Origin: Tropicibacter alexandrii
GTDB lineage: Bacteria; Pseudomonadota; Alphaproteobacteria; Rhodobacterales; Rhodobacteraceae
Assembly: GCF_003667315.2 (NCBI RefSeq)
Contig: NZ_RCTZ02000005.1
Coordinates: 248,001-312,000, forward strand
Direction: 5' to 3'
DNA: 64,000 nt
Shown here: positions 43,149 to 52,606 of the stretch, one piece after another
Layout: every line of letters begins with the position of its first letter
Numbering within the stretch: position 1 is the first letter of the stretch
The notes under the pieces: model-generated
What the model was told of the DNA's origin: nothing
What the model saw: the letters and a program-made list of their open reading frames with translations, nothing else
Database searches by the model: none
Position numbers and translations under genes: made by a program

Positions 43149-44996
43149 TTACTGGAAATTCGCGTGGACGGCGTTGACGACCTGCTGGTCGATCTGAAGC
43201 CCGGCACGCTGCTGGATGTCGGTGGACAGGGCCCGGTACAGGTCGTTGGCGACGTCACCAGCCGCCTGACCCTTCAGCGCCTCGGCCAATTGCCGTGCGG
43301 CATCGCTGTCCATGTCTGCTGGCAGGATCTCGTCGAGACGGACGATGGTCACGCGCCCCTGACCCGGCACCACGGTGATGTCACCCGGTTCCATGTCGAA
43401 CACGGCCTCCAGCACCCCGGACGGCAGCGCCGCGCCATAGGCGGTGCGGGTCAGCCCATCCTGAGTGTTGGGCGCCAGCGTCAGCCCCTCGAAGGTCGCC
43501 CCTTCGGAGAGTTGGTCGGCCAGCGTCTGCGCCTCGGCGGTCAGGGCTTCGGTGGTGGCCTGCTGGTCCCACAGCGCCTGCACCTGATCGCGCACCTCGT
43601 CGAAGGGGTAGGGCGCGGGCGCCTGCACCTCGTCCAGTCGCAGGGCAAAGATACCGCCATCGCCCAGCTGCTCGATGGCCGGGTAATCATCGGCGGTGAC
43701 ACGGCCTGCGGCCTCGCGGAAGGCGTCGAAGCCGGCGATGGTCTCGTCGCTTTCACCGGTCCAGCCGATGGTGCCCAGTTCCATGTCGGTGGTCTCGGCC
43801 AGTTCCTCCAGCGTGACACCACCGGCAAGCTCATCGTCGAAGCCCTGCGCCTGCGTTTCGATCAAGCGCCGCGCACGATCCAGCGCGAGGTCGTCGCGCA
43901 GCGCCGGAATGGCTTCCTCGAACGGGGTTTCCTGCGCGGCGAGCACGGCGTTCACCCGGAACAGCGCCGGTCCGATCGAGCTTTCGGCGGGGCCAGCCAC
44001 CTCGCCGGTATCGACCGCAAACACGGCCTCGGCGGCGGAGTCGAGATCGTCACGGGTCACATCGCCCAGATCGACATCGGAGAGTTGCAGATCCCGCTCG
44101 GCCACCAGCTCCTCAAAGGTCGTCTCACCCGCAGCAAGCCGGTCGGCGGCTGCCTGCGCAGCCTCCTGCGAGCCAAAGACCAGCCGTTCCACCAGTCGGC
44201 GTTCGGGCATGTTGAACTCGGCCTCGCGTTCCTCGTAGGCGGCGCGCAGGGCGTCCTCGTCCACCTCGACGGTTTGCACCAGCATTTCCGGCGTCAGCCA
44301 AGCATAGGTGATCTGGCGCGTCTCGGGGCGGGTGAAACGGTCGATGTTCTCTTCGTAGAAGGCCTGCAATTCCGCCTCGTCGGGCGTCGGCAGGCCGGTG
44401 GTCAGGCGCTCGGGGCCGATCTCGGTCCACGTGAAGGCGCGGCGCTCGCCGGTATAGGCTATGATCGTGTCGACATAGGTGTCCGGCAGGGTCACCCCCG
44501 CCAGAACCGCGCCCTGCAGCAGGGTCGCCGCGCTTTCGGCGCGCAGCTGTTCTTCGAACTGGGCCTCCGTCAGGTCGGCGTTTTCCAGCACCAGCTTGTA
44601 GGTCTCGCGGCTGAACTGTCCATCGGGCCCTTGGAAGGCCCGGACGTTGCGTAGGTCTTCGGCAAGGCGCTGGTCACCGACCGAAATCCCCATCTGCGCC
44701 GCCTCGTTTTCCAGCGCGGCCTTTTCGACCATCTGCGCCAGCACCCGCTGCGGCAGACCCAGCGCCTGCGCCTGCTGGAAGGTCACCGCCTGTCCGGCCT
44801 GCGCCTCGACCGCGCGGATTTCGCCCTGAAGCGCGCGCATGTAGTCGCTGACGGGGATTTCCGTCTCGCCCACAGTGCCGAGCGAACGCACATTGCCCGA
44901 GAAATTCGTCGCGCCAAAGCCGCCAAGGCCAAGGATCAACATCCCCATAAGGATCCAGACGAGGGTATTGGTGGTCTTCTTCTTGGCGCGCGCCAT
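43149..44996 (-). CDS. ppiD: PpiD-like membrane-anchored peptidylprolyl isomerase
   Basis: 615 residues. One N-terminal membrane anchor (LVWILMGMLILGLGGFGATN), then a SurA-N-like chaperone domain (about 35-240: PVSDYMRALQGEIRAVEAQA), a parvulin/PPIC-like domain (about 245-370: GSQEAAQAAADRLAAGETTF) and a second chaperone-like part. The parvulin catalytic residues are not clearly conserved, so it may be mainly a chaperone at the periplasmic side of the inner membrane, helping proteins leave the Sec translocon. Length fits PpiD (about 620). It is upstream of trpE. Confidence 0.88.
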   Translation of the reverse strand: MARAKKKTTNTLVWILMGMLILGLGGFGATNFSGNVRSLGTVGETEIPVSDYMRALQGEIRAVEAQAGQAVTFQQAQALGLPQRVLAQMVEKAALENEAAQMGISVGDQRLAEDLRNVRAFQGPDGQFSRETYKLVLENADLTEAQFEEQLRAESAATLLQGAVLAGVTLPDTYVDTIIAYTGERRAFTWTEIGPERLTTGLPTPDEAELQAFYEENIDRFTRPETRQITYAWLTPEMLVQTVEVDEDALRAAYEEREAEFNMPERRLVERLVFGSQEAAQAAADRLAAGETTFEELVAERDLQLSDVDLGDVTRDDLDSAAEAVFAVDTGEVAGPAESSIGPALFRVNAVLAAQETPFEEAIPALRDDLALDRARRLIETQAQGFDDELAGGVTLEELAETTDMELGTIGWTGESDETIAGFDAFREAAGRVTADDYPAIEQLGDGGIFALRLDEVQAPAPYPFDEVRDQVQALWDQQATTEALTAEAQTLADQLSEGATFEGLTLAPNTQDGLTRTAYGAALPSGVLEAVFDMEPGDITVVPGQGRVTIVRLDEILPADMDSDAARQLAEALKGQAAGDVANDLYRALSTDIQQRAGLQIDQQVVNAVHANFQ

Positions 44997-45041
44997 TGTC
45001 GTCCTCCCACGGGTTTGGTCCGGGACTGTCTAATCGGCGCG

Positions 45042-46226
45042 TCAGGGGGCTGCAAGGGGCCAGTCAAGCATGGCCAGCCGGTTCAGCGCGTCCTTGATCC
45101 CGGCGCGGTCGATATTGGCGAAGGCCATGCGGAAATGCCGGTCGCCGGTCGCGTCGCCCTCCGGGGTGAACATGGTGGCGGGCAGCATCAGGATCCCTGC
45201 CTCGCGCACCAGTTTCGGAGCCAGCACGGCGGCCCCATCCGCGAACGGGTGTTCGAGATAGGCGAAATAGGCGCCAAGCCCGCGCAAGTGCCAGCCCTGC
45301 GTGGCCAGCGGCGGGAAATGGTCGAGGATGGCCTGCCTGCGGTCGAGGATCTCGTCGCGCTGCTCGGCCTTCCATTGCGCGAGGTGCTCCAACCCATAAA
45401 GGGCCGCTTTCTGGCCCAAGGTGGGGGCGCAGATCGCCACCGTGTCCTGAAACTTCTCGATCTGGTGCAGCAGGTCCGGATCTGCGATAATCGCGCCGAC
45501 GCGATGGCCAGTCAGCCGGTAGGCCTTTGAAAAGCTGTAAAGCTGGATCAGGGTTTGATCCCAATCGCCTGCGCGCAAAATCTCATGCGGCGCGCCCGGG
45601 CGCTGGTCGAAGTCGCGATAGGTCTCGTCGACGATCAGCTTGATGCCCTTTTCGCGGCACAGGTCGAACAGCGCCTGAAGCAGGTCGGCCGGGTATTCCA
45701 CCCCGCCGGGATTGTTGGGCGAGCTGAGCGCAATCGCCCGCGTCCGGTCGGTGATCAGCGCACGCGCGTCGTCCACATCCGGCAGCAGGTCCGGCCCGGT
45801 GGCCAAGGGCACGGCGCGCACACCGCTCATGTCCAGCCACATCTTGTGGTTGAAATACCACGGCACGGGCAGGATCACCTCGTCGCCCTGATCGGTCAGC
45901 GCAGAGATCACGGCGGCAAAGGCCTGATTGCACCCGGCGGTGATGCCCACCTGTTCCGGCGCAACCGCGCCGCCGTAATGCGCCGCCCAATCCCGCGCCA
46001 GCGCCGCGCGCAGGTCCGGCAGTCCCAGAACCGGCCCGTAAAGGTGCGTATCCGCCACCTCCAAAGCCTCGGCCATGGCCCGTCGCAGGGCAGGCGGCGG
46101 CGGATCGGCGGGCGCGGCCTGACTGAGGTTCAGCAAGGGCCGGTCAGGCGCAAGGGTCACGCCGTTCAGCCAACGCCGCGCCTCCGGGATGGGCGGAAAG
46201 AAGGTCGCTTCGGTCCGTGTCGTCAT
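45042..46226 (-). CDS. class I/II PLP-dependent aminotransferase
   Basis: 394 residues from the ATG at 46226. An ATG 30 bases upstream lies within an R repeat and is less likely. Fold-type I signatures are GPVLGLPDLRAALARDWAAH, the Asn in SSPNNPGG (168-175), Asp200 in IVDETYRDFD, and the Schiff-base Lys234 in SFSKAYRLTGHRVG, with the C-terminal substrate Arg in HFRMAFANI. It is an aspartate-aminotransferase-like protein; the substrate pair cannot be given. It sits between gpt and ppiD on the same strand. Confidence 0.93.
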   Translation of the reverse strand: MTTRTEATFFPPIPEARRWLNGVTLAPDRPLLNLSQAAPADPPPPALRRAMAEALEVADTHLYGPVLGLPDLRAALARDWAAHYGGAVAPEQVGITAGCNQAFAAVISALTDQGDEVILPVPWYFNHKMWLDMSGVRAVPLATGPDLLPDVDDARALITDRTRAIALSSPNNPGGVEYPADLLQALFDLCREKGIKLIVDETYRDFDQRPGAPHEILRAGDWDQTLIQLYSFSKAYRLTGHRVGAIIADPDLLHQIEKFQDTVAICAPTLGQKAALYGLEHLAQWKAEQRDEILDRRQAILDHFPPLATQGWHLRGLGAYFAYLEHPFADGAAVLAPKLVREAGILMLPATMFTPEGDATGDRHFRMAFANIDRAGIKDALNRLAMLDWPLAAP

Positions 46227-46236
46227 CTGAACGCCC

Positions 46237-46291
46237 CTGGTTTCTTCTGGCTTCAAATACCGCGGGGGTTTGGGGGCAGCGCCCCCAAGAC
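46237..46291 (-). repeat. R repeat, copy g
   Basis: On the minus strand: GGGGGCGCTGCCCCC hairpin, CCCCCGCGGTATTTGAAG, CCAGAAGAAACC. It fills the gap between gpt and the aminotransferase gene. Confidence 0.85.
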
Positions 46292-46292
46292 A

Positions 46293-46811
46293 TCAATCCT
46301 CGCCGCGATAGGGTTTGACGTATTGCAGCGCCATGTCCCACGGAAAGAAGATCCATGTGTCCTGCGACACCTCGGTGATGAAGGTCTCGACCTGCGCGCG
46401 GCCCATCGGCTTGGCATAGACGGTGGCCACATGCGCCTTGGGATAGAGCTTGCGCACCAGTTCCAGCGTCTTGCCGCTGTCGACGAGGTCGTCGATGATC
46501 AGGATGCCGGTGCCATCGCCCATCAACGCGGGGTCGGGGGATTTCAGCACCTCCGCCTCGCGGCGCTGATCGGCCTTGCCGCCGCCCGAATGGTAGCTTT
46601 TGACAGAGATCGTATCGACGGTGCGGATGTCCAGCTCGCGCGCGACGATCATCGCCGGGGCCATGCCGCCACGGGTGATGGCCACCACCGCCTTCCAGCC
46701 GCCCTCTTCGGGGCCGTGCCCCTGCAGGCGCCACGCAAGGGCGCGGGCATCGCGGTGCAACTGGTCCCAGCTGACGTGAAACCCTTTTTCATGGGGCAGC
46801 AGATCGTTCAT
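46293..46811 (-). CDS. gpt: xanthine-guanine phosphoribosyltransferase
   Basis: 172 residues from the ATG at 46811 (GAAGGAG upstream). The PRPP-binding motif [20 protein letters not shown] is clear, and [20 protein letters not shown] and [20 protein letters not shown] match the XGPRT family. It salvages xanthine and guanine to XMP and GMP. Length is slightly longer than the E. coli enzyme (152). It is followed by an R repeat, then the aminotransferase gene. Confidence 0.94.
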   Translation of the reverse strand: MNDLLPHEKGFHVSWDQLHRDARALAWRLQGHGPEEGGWKAVVAITRGGMAPAMIVARELDIRTVDTISVKSYHSGGGKADQRREAEVLKSPDPALMGDGTGILIIDDLVDSGKTLELVRKLYPKAHVATVYAKPMGRAQVETFITEVSQDTWIFFPWDMALQYVKPYRGED

Positions 46812-46877
46812 GGCAGGCTCCTTCACTCGGCTTGGGCGCTGTCATAGGCCGTGGTCCGTCCCGCTGTCCAGAGCGCG

Positions 46878-47480
46878 TTAGCGGTTGATCAGCAAACGCA
46901 GCCCCAAAGCCCCAAGGATCACCGCCGCGCCCCGGTCGATGGCGGGCTTCAGGCGCAGGTAACCGGCGCGGGCTGGCGGTGTCGACAGCAACGCGGCAAA
47001 CGCCCCGTAAACGATCACCTCGACAACGAAATGATTGAGCACGATCAAACCCTTGTCGCCAAGGCTCAGCCCGGCGGGAAAGATCACCACCAACACCGAC
47101 GCCGCGAAGAGCACCGATTTGGGGTTGCTCAGATTGACCAGCATACCGTCCATGAAGGCCCGGCCATGGGCGGTCACGCTGTCGGCCACGGGCTTGCGCG
47201 CATCACGCCACAGCAGGTAGGCGATGCGCAGCAGGTAGAGCGCACCGGCGATCTTCATCACGATGAACGCGGCCGGGAAAAGGGTAAAGACCACCTCCAA
47301 CCCCAAAAGCGCCGCACCGGTCCACAGCGCCGCCATCAGCCCCAGCCCTGCGCCCGTCGCCGCCCCGCGCGCAAAGCCGCCCGCGATGGACTGGCGCAAG
47401 GCGAACAGCAAGGCGGGGCCGGGGGCCGCCATGGCCGCCAGAAGAGTCAGGTTGAAGGCAAGGATATGGGTCCAGTCCAT
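46878..47480 (-). CDS. LysE/RhtB family amino-acid exporter
   Basis: 200 residues from the ATG at 47480. Five to six hydrophobic segments are seen, with the family pattern APGPALLFALRQSIAGGFAR (PGP motif) near the start and GMLVNLSNPKSVLFAASVLV (LNPK-like motif) mid-protein. It exports amino acids or related compounds across the inner membrane; the substrate is not predictable. It is 66 bases upstream of gpt on the same strand and downstream of the fabI terminator. Confidence 0.92.
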   Translation of the reverse strand: MDWTHILAFNLTLLAAMAAPGPALLFALRQSIAGGFARGAATGAGLGLMAALWTGAALLGLEVVFTLFPAAFIVMKIAGALYLLRIAYLLWRDARKPVADSVTAHGRAFMDGMLVNLSNPKSVLFAASVLVVIFPAGLSLGDKGLIVLNHFVVEVIVYGAFAALLSTPPARAGYLRLKPAIDRGAAVILGALGLRLLINR

Positions 47481-47535
47481 GGCGCGCTCCGATCTGTTGC
47501 CCGCATCAGGCCATGCGCCGCGCATCCGGTCAAAC

Positions 47536-47562
47536 GCAAAACGCCCCGGCGGGGCCGGGGCG
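47536..47562 (-). terminator. rho-independent terminator of fabI
   Basis: 9-bp stem CGCCCCGGC / GCCGGGGCG with a 3-base loop (47542-47562). On the minus strand TTTTGCG follows. Confidence 0.75.
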
Positions 47563-47583
47563 CCTGAAAATCGGGCAGGGCGC

Positions 47584-48390
47584 TCAGCCCTTGGTGATGT
47601 CGGGGGCGTCCACCGCCTTCATGCCGACCACGTGATAGCCCGCATCGACGTGATGCGTCTCGCCGGTGACGCCCGATCCCAGATCGGACAGCAGGTACAG
47701 CGCGGACTTGCCCACATCCTCGATGGTCACGTTGCGGCGCAGGGGCGAGTTGTATTCGTTCCACTTCATGATGTAGCGGAAATCGCCAATGCCAGAGGCG
47801 GCCAGCGTCTTGATCGGCCCGGCCGAGATGGCGTTGACGCGGATGTTGTCCTTGCCCAGATCCTCGGCCAGATAGCGCACCGAGGCCTCCAGCGCGGCTT
47901 TGGCCACGCCCATCACGTTGTAATGCGGCATGATCCGCTCGGCACCGTAATAGGTCAGGGTCACGGCGCTGCCGCCGTTCTTCATCATCTTCTCGGCGCG
48001 CTGCATCACCGAGGTGAAGCTGTAGACCGAGATATCCATGGTCATGGTGAAATTGGCCTTGGACGTATCGACATAGCGCCCGCGCAATTCGCCCTTGTCG
48101 GAAAAGCCGATGGCGTGGACGATGAAATCGAGGCTGTCCCACTTTTCGCCCAAAGCGGCGAACAGGCCGTCGATCGACTCCTCGTTGCCGACGTCGCAGG
48201 GCAGGACGATATCGCTGCCCAATTGCGCCGCCAGCGGTCCCACGCGCTTCATCAGGGCCTCGCCCTGATAGGAGAAGGCCAGCTCGGCGCCCGCATCGGC
48301 ACAGGCCTTGGCGATGCCCCAGGCGATCGATTTGTCATTGGCAAGGCCCATGATCAGCCCGCGTTTTCCCGCCATCAATTGGTTTGACAT
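47584..48390 (-). CDS. fabI: enoyl-[acyl-carrier-protein] reductase (NADH)
   Basis: 268 residues from the ATG at 48390. The cofactor region KRGLIMGLANDKSIAWGIAK, the catalytic Tyr147 and Lys154 (YNVMGVAK), and the second tyrosine in LTYYGAERIMPHYN match FabI. Later, NAISAGPIKTLAASGI is the flexible substrate-binding loop that also contacts FabI inhibitors. It performs the last reduction of each fatty-acid elongation cycle. An upstream in-frame ATG (10 extra residues) is less likely. Divergent from pdxH, with a 100-base shared control region. Confidence 0.96.
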   Translation of the reverse strand: MSNQLMAGKRGLIMGLANDKSIAWGIAKACADAGAELAFSYQGEALMKRVGPLAAQLGSDIVLPCDVGNEESIDGLFAALGEKWDSLDFIVHAIGFSDKGELRGRYVDTSKANFTMTMDISVYSFTSVMQRAEKMMKNGGSAVTLTYYGAERIMPHYNVMGVAKAALEASVRYLAEDLGKDNIRVNAISAGPIKTLAASGIGDFRYIMKWNEYNSPLRRNVTIEDVGKSALYLLSDLGSGVTGETHHVDAGYHVVGMKAVDAPDITKG

Positions 48391-48490
48391 CTGTGCCACG
48401 TCCCCCAGTTTTCGTTGCAAGTCGTTTAGGCGATAGGCAAAGGTCCATCAAGTGGGCATTGCCTGCCGCGTCCCAAGGAGAAGACGAAAG

Positions 48491-49096
48491 ATGAGTGACC
48501 GAACAGGCATTTTCGCGGGCGACGACCCGTTCCGGATTGCACGCGACTGGCTGGCCGAGGCGGAAAAGACCGAAGTCAACGACCCCAACGCGATCGCCCT
48601 GTCGACCGTCGATGCGGACGGGTTGCCCAATGCGCGCATGGTCCTGCTGAAGGATATCGAGGACGCGGCCTTCGTGTTCTATACCAATTACACCAGCAAG
48701 AAGGCCGAGGAAATCGACGCCGCGGGCAAGGCGGCCTTTGTCATGCATTGGAAATCGCTGCGCCGTCAGGTGCGCGTGCGCGGCCTCGTCGAACGCGAGG
48801 ACGGTCCGGCGGCTGACGCCTATTACGCCTCGCGCTCGCTCAAAAGCCGTCTTGGCGCATGGGCGTCGGACCAGTCGAAACCGCTCGACTCGCGCGCGAC
48901 CCTCATGGCCGAGGTCGCGCGCATCACTGCCAGCAAGGGCCCAAACCCGCCGCGCCCGCCGTTCTGGGGCGGGTTCCGGATCAAGCCGCTGGAGATCGAA
49001 TTCTGGGCCGATGGCGCGTTCCGCCTGCATGACCGCTTTCGCTGGCGCCGCGACTCGCTCGACGCGAAATGGCAGGTCAACCGCCTGAATCCCTGA
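48491..49096 (+). CDS. pdxH: pyridoxamine/pyridoxine 5'-phosphate oxidase
   Basis: 201 residues from the ATG at 48491 (AAGGAGAAG upstream). FMN and PLP-binding motifs [57 protein letters not shown] and [20 protein letters not shown] (the C-terminal R-L-xP signature) are all present. It oxidises PNP and PMP to PLP. Standard length. A longer upstream frame starting at 48452 is rejected. Confidence 0.96.
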   Translation: MSDRTGIFAGDDPFRIARDWLAEAEKTEVNDPNAIALSTVDADGLPNARMVLLKDIEDAAFVFYTNYTSKKAEEIDAAGKAAFVMHWKSLRRQVRVRGLVEREDGPAADAYYASRSLKSRLGAWASDQSKPLDSRATLMAEVARITASKGPNPPRPPFWGGFRIKPLEIEFWADGAFRLHDRFRWRRDSLDAKWQVNRLNP

Positions 49097-49203
49097 TCGC
49101 CGAATTCCGCCCAACTGCCGGCTTCTTTCCGCACAGTTCACCCCACGTGAATTGAATTGACACAAAATTTCCACATCCCCCCGTCTTGAACAACCGGGTT
49201 GGG

Positions 49204-49779
49204 ATGATCCAGACATTGGGTGGGGATAGACGGTACAGTTTGGAATCAGAGTTGAGACAAGAAGACGAAGAAAATGTAATCGTCGATGGCAAGGTAAAGT
49301 GGTTCGACCCGGTCAAGGGCTTCGGATTCGTCATCGCCGACGAAGGTGGTCCGGATATTCTGCTGCACGCCAACGTGCTGCGCAATTTCGGGCAAAGCTC
49401 CGTCGCAGACGGGGCGCGAATCCAGATCGAGGTTCAACGCACCGACCGGGGCGTGCAGGCGACGCAGGTGATCAGCATCCAGCCACCCGAGGGAAATGAC
49501 ACACTTCCCCTCGCGGATTTTCAGGATCTCGATCCCGAGGCGATGGCCAATGCGCCGCTGGAACCGGCGCGCGTCAAATGGTTCGACAAGGCAAAGGGTT
49601 TCGGGTTTGCAAATGTCTTCGGAAAACCCGAAGATGTTTTCATACATATCGAGGTCCTGCGTCGGTCGGGCCTCGCGGATCTTCAGCCGGGCGAGGCCTT
49701 GGCGATCCGCGTGGTCGATGGCAAGCGCGGTCTCATGGCGATGGAAGTGAACGCATGGGAAGTCGCGCTGAAGCGCTGA
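49204..49779 (+). CDS. protein with two cold-shock domains
   Basis: 191 residues if started at the ATG at 49204; no strong ribosome site is visible and TTG codons at 49239 and 49251 are alternatives giving about 175-180 residues. Two CSD copies are present: GKVKWFDPVKGFGFVIADEG (about residue 29) with ILLHANVL, and ARVKWFDKAKGFGFANVFGK (about residue 121) with VFIHIEVL. Both keep RNP1 (KGFGF) and RNP2-like (ILLH, VFIH) motifs. It should bind single-stranded RNA or DNA. An AT-rich 100-base leader may carry a cold-responsive 5'UTR. It overlaps the DUF192 gene by 25 bases. Confidence 0.88.
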   Translation: MIQTLGGDRRYSLESELRQEDEENVIVDGKVKWFDPVKGFGFVIADEGGPDILLHANVLRNFGQSSVADGARIQIEVQRTDRGVQATQVISIQPPEGNDTLPLADFQDLDPEAMANAPLEPARVKWFDKAKGFGFANVFGKPEDVFIHIEVLRRSGLADLQPGEALAIRVVDGKRGLMAMEVNAWEVALKR

Positions 49780-50366
49780 AGACACGGGTTTGGACAGGCG
49801 CGCTGTTGGCCATCATGATGGCCACGGCGGCCTGCGCCACCGACGAGGCGTCGTCTCCGGGCGACGTCGCCGCCGCCGAAGTGCCGGGGGCCAAACCCGA
49901 GGGCGGCGGCGCGATCGCACCCATCGGGGACGAGGCCGATGCGGGCGTCGATCCGGATGCCGCGGTCTGCGCCGAGGACAAGGTTCACCTGCGCGGTGCC
50001 TTCGGCAAGGCCGAGTTCACGGTCGACGTGGCCCGGACCCCGGAAGAACGCGCAAAGGGCCTGATGTTCGTCGAGAAAATGCCGATGCGGCAGGGAATGC
50101 TGTTCGTGTTTCCGTCCGAACGGCCCTTGTCCTTCTGGATGAAGAACACGCTCATTCCGCTGGACATGCTCTATATCGATCAAGACGGCATCGTGGTGGA
50201 CATCCACGAAAACGCCGTGCCGGGCGATCTGACCGGGATTCCCAGCAGCGAACCCGCGCAATATGTGCTTGAAATCAATGGTGGTATGTCCCGTCTTCTG
50301 GGGCTGGCACCGGGCGTGGAACTGGCCCATCCGGAAATCGCACAGGCCAAGTGGCGCTGCCGCTGA
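49755..50366 (+). CDS. DUF192 family lipoprotein
   Basis: 203 residues from the ATG at 49755, inside the end of the cold-shock gene. The signal sequence ends in a lipobox-like ATAAC (Cys near residue 24). A low-complexity Asp/Gly/Ala linker (about 30-75) follows, then the DUF192 domain: TVDVARTPEERAKGLMFVEK, GMLFVFPSERPLSFWMKNTL and IPLDMLYIDQDGIVVDIHEN. Family knowledge: DUF192 proteins are exported small beta proteins of unclear role. The overlap suggests coupled translation with the cold-shock protein. Confidence 0.87.
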   Translation: MGSRAEALKTRVWTGALLAIMMATAACATDEASSPGDVAAAEVPGAKPEGGGAIAPIGDEADAGVDPDAAVCAEDKVHLRGAFGKAEFTVDVARTPEERAKGLMFVEKMPMRQGMLFVFPSERPLSFWMKNTLIPLDMLYIDQDGIVVDIHENAVPGDLTGIPSSEPAQYVLEINGGMSRLLGLAPGVELAHPEIAQAKWRCR

Positions 50367-50415
50367 ATTTTGCGCTTTTCAATGCCGGTCGGGGCGGCTA
50401 AACCCCGCCTCAGGT

Positions 50416-50492
50416 CGGGGCGTGGCGCAGTCTGGTAGCGCACCTGTTTTGGGTACAGGGGGTCGTGAGTTCGAATCTCGCCGCCCCGACCA
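50416..50492 (+). tRNA. tRNA-Pro (anticodon TGG)
   Basis: 77 nt with encoded CCA. Acceptor CGGGGCG/CGCCCCG, D-arm GCGC...GCGC, anticodon stem CCTGT/ACAGG around TTTGGGT (anticodon TGG), T-arm GTGAG-TTCGAAT-CTCGC. Confidence 0.95.
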
Positions 50493-50560
50493 ATTTCCCG
50501 GATATCAGCCGTTGTTTTGTCAGGGAGCCTGACCACGCGCAGCTTTGGGCTTTGCGCGGC

Positions 50561-52495
50561 TCAGCGCTCGGTCGAGGGATCGACGACGCTGGCCACGGCG
50601 CGCAGCAGGTCTGCCTTCGGGACCGGCTTCAGCAGGCGGATGTCGCCCGGGTCTGCGGGACGTTCGCCGCTTTCAGGGTCCGGCGCATAGCCCGACAGGA
50701 AGATGACCGGCTGTTCGGGGCGGATCTTGCGGATCTGCCGTGCCAGTTCGCGGCCCTGAATGGCCCCCGGCATGACGACATCGGTCAGGACCAGATCGAA
50801 GGTCGGGTCGTTCCGGAAGATGTCGAACGCGGCGTCGCCCGACTCGGCAGGCGTCACTTGGTGCCCGCCATCTTCCAGCATGGCGCGCAGGATGTTGCGG
50901 ACATCGCCCTCGTCCTCGACAAGCAGGATCGAGGCCTTCGTACGGGTGTGTTTCGCCAGCAGCGTGGGCTCTGGCGCGGTCTCCGTCTGCCCGCCGCGGC
51001 TGGTCGGAAAATACAGCCGGACCGTCGTGCCCTTGCCGACTTCGGTATCCACCTGCACCGCGCCCGAGGATTGCTTGACGAACCCCAGCACCATCGAAAG
51101 GCCCAGACCCGAACCCGAGCCCGGTGATTTGGTGGTGAAGAACGGATCGAAGATGCGGCTGCGCACCTCGTCCGCGATGCCACAGCCCGTATCCGCCACC
51201 GACAGCATCACGTAGCTGCCCGGTGAAAGGCCGTCCTCGCGGACAGCCAAATCTTCTGGCCCGAGCCGGACATTCGCGGTCCTGATCGCAAGGGTGCCGT
51301 GCCCCTTCATCGCATCACGGGCATTCAGGGCAAGATTGAGCAGGGCGCTTTCCAGCGAGGACAGGTCCAGCCGCAACGGCCATGCGTCGGTTTGCAGGTC
51401 CGTGGAAATCTCGACCGAGGCGGGCAACACCCGGCGCATCCAGTTTTCCGCATCCCGCACCACCACGTTGATGTCCATCACCTCGGGTTGAAGCCGGGCG
51501 CGGCGGGCAAAGGACAACATGCTGCGCGTCAGGCCCGCCCCGCGCTTGGTCGCGGCGATGGCGGCATCGACGAAGGCGGCGCGTTTCTCGTCCTCCTCAT
51601 CCTCGCGCAGCAATTCGAGATTGCCCATGATCACCGCGAGGATGTTGTTGAAGTCATGGGCCACGCCGCCGGTCAGGTGGCCGATGGATTCCATCTTCTG
51701 GGCCTCGAACTGTCTGGCCTCGGCCTCCTTGAAATGGGTGATGTCCTGAGAGGCGCAGACCTGTCTCTCGATCTCGCCCGATGCTCCGCGTATCGGGTGG
51801 ACGATGGCCCTTATCCAGCGGACGCCGTCCGAGCCGAGCACCCGGTATTCCATTTCGGCATCTTCGCCGGCCTTGAGCACGCGGCACCATTCATCGACCT
51901 TGGCGCGGTCATCGGGGTGCACCAGATGGAACGGCCCGCCCACATCCGAGACCATGGACAGGAACCGTTCGCGCGAAACGCCGTAGTTCCGGATATGCTG
52001 GTCGGAAACGACGATCGGGATGTTCTGGCGGATGTCCCAGATGTAATATCCCAGATCGACCAGCTGGCTGGCCAGCTTCAGCGGTTCTTCCTGTTCCTTC
52101 CGCTGGGCTTCGAGCAGGGCATCGTAATAGGAATCCCGATCGTCGCGCAGGCGGCCCAGCACCGTGCCCACCGCACCGAACAGCATCATTCCCACCAGCG
52201 TATAGGCAAAGTTGCCGGTCAACGTGGCCGGACCGAAGCCTTGAAGGTGACTGTAGAGCACGTAAAGGGCCGCAGCCCCGCCCGCGACCGCGCCGGACAC
52301 GAGCCCACCGTTGAACCCGGCAAAGCCCACGGAGACCAGCAACAGCAGAAACGGGATCGGGACGGTGCCCAGCCCGGATCGCGCAATCTCGATCGCACAC
52401 AAGACCGCAGCGGCCGGCAGGCAACTCAGCACCCTTCTGCGTAACACTTGCTTTGCGCTTCCTGCTTTTTGCCTCATGCAGGTGGTATGGTACAC
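50561..52495 (-). CDS. hybrid histidine kinase 1 (membrane, PAS, HisKA, HATPase, receiver)
   Basis: 644 residues. Four hydrophobic segments at about 22-130 (LLLLVSVGFAGFNGGLVSGA) are followed by a PAS domain (about 150-260), HisKA with His280 (HLTGGVAHDFNNILAVIMGN), HATPase (DTGCGIADEVRSRIFDPFFT, GSGLGLSMVLGFVKQSSGA) and a C-terminal receiver with Asp572 (LVLTDVVMPG). The kinase core is of the GGVAHDFNN type, common in orphan hybrid kinases. No DNA-binding output is attached or adjacent. A second ATG (52477) is an equal start candidate. The stimulus is unknown. The gene lies downstream of a paralogous kinase. Confidence 0.92.
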   Translation of the reverse strand: MYHTTCMRQKAGSAKQVLRRRVLSCLPAAAVLCAIEIARSGLGTVPIPFLLLLVSVGFAGFNGGLVSGAVAGGAAALYVLYSHLQGFGPATLTGNFAYTLVGMMLFGAVGTVLGRLRDDRDSYYDALLEAQRKEQEEPLKLASQLVDLGYYIWDIRQNIPIVVSDQHIRNYGVSRERFLSMVSDVGGPFHLVHPDDRAKVDEWCRVLKAGEDAEMEYRVLGSDGVRWIRAIVHPIRGASGEIERQVCASQDITHFKEAEARQFEAQKMESIGHLTGGVAHDFNNILAVIMGNLELLREDEEDEKRAAFVDAAIAATKRGAGLTRSMLSFARRARLQPEVMDINVVVRDAENWMRRVLPASVEISTDLQTDAWPLRLDLSSLESALLNLALNARDAMKGHGTLAIRTANVRLGPEDLAVREDGLSPGSYVMLSVADTGCGIADEVRSRIFDPFFTTKSPGSGSGLGLSMVLGFVKQSSGAVQVDTEVGKGTTVRLYFPTSRGGQTETAPEPTLLAKHTRTKASILLVEDEGDVRNILRAMLEDGGHQVTPAESGDAAFDIFRNDPTFDLVLTDVVMPGAIQGRELARQIRKIRPEQPVIFLSGYAPDPESGERPADPGDIRLLKPVPKADLLRAVASVVDPSTER

Positions 52496-52606
52496 GCCTC
52501 ACGGAGACTTTACCACGGCGACGGCAAGCCATGGGTGAAAAATTTGATCACAACGGGTCCCTTGGCGTGTGTGACGACCAAAGACCGGAGTGGCAGAGCG
52601 CGGCGC

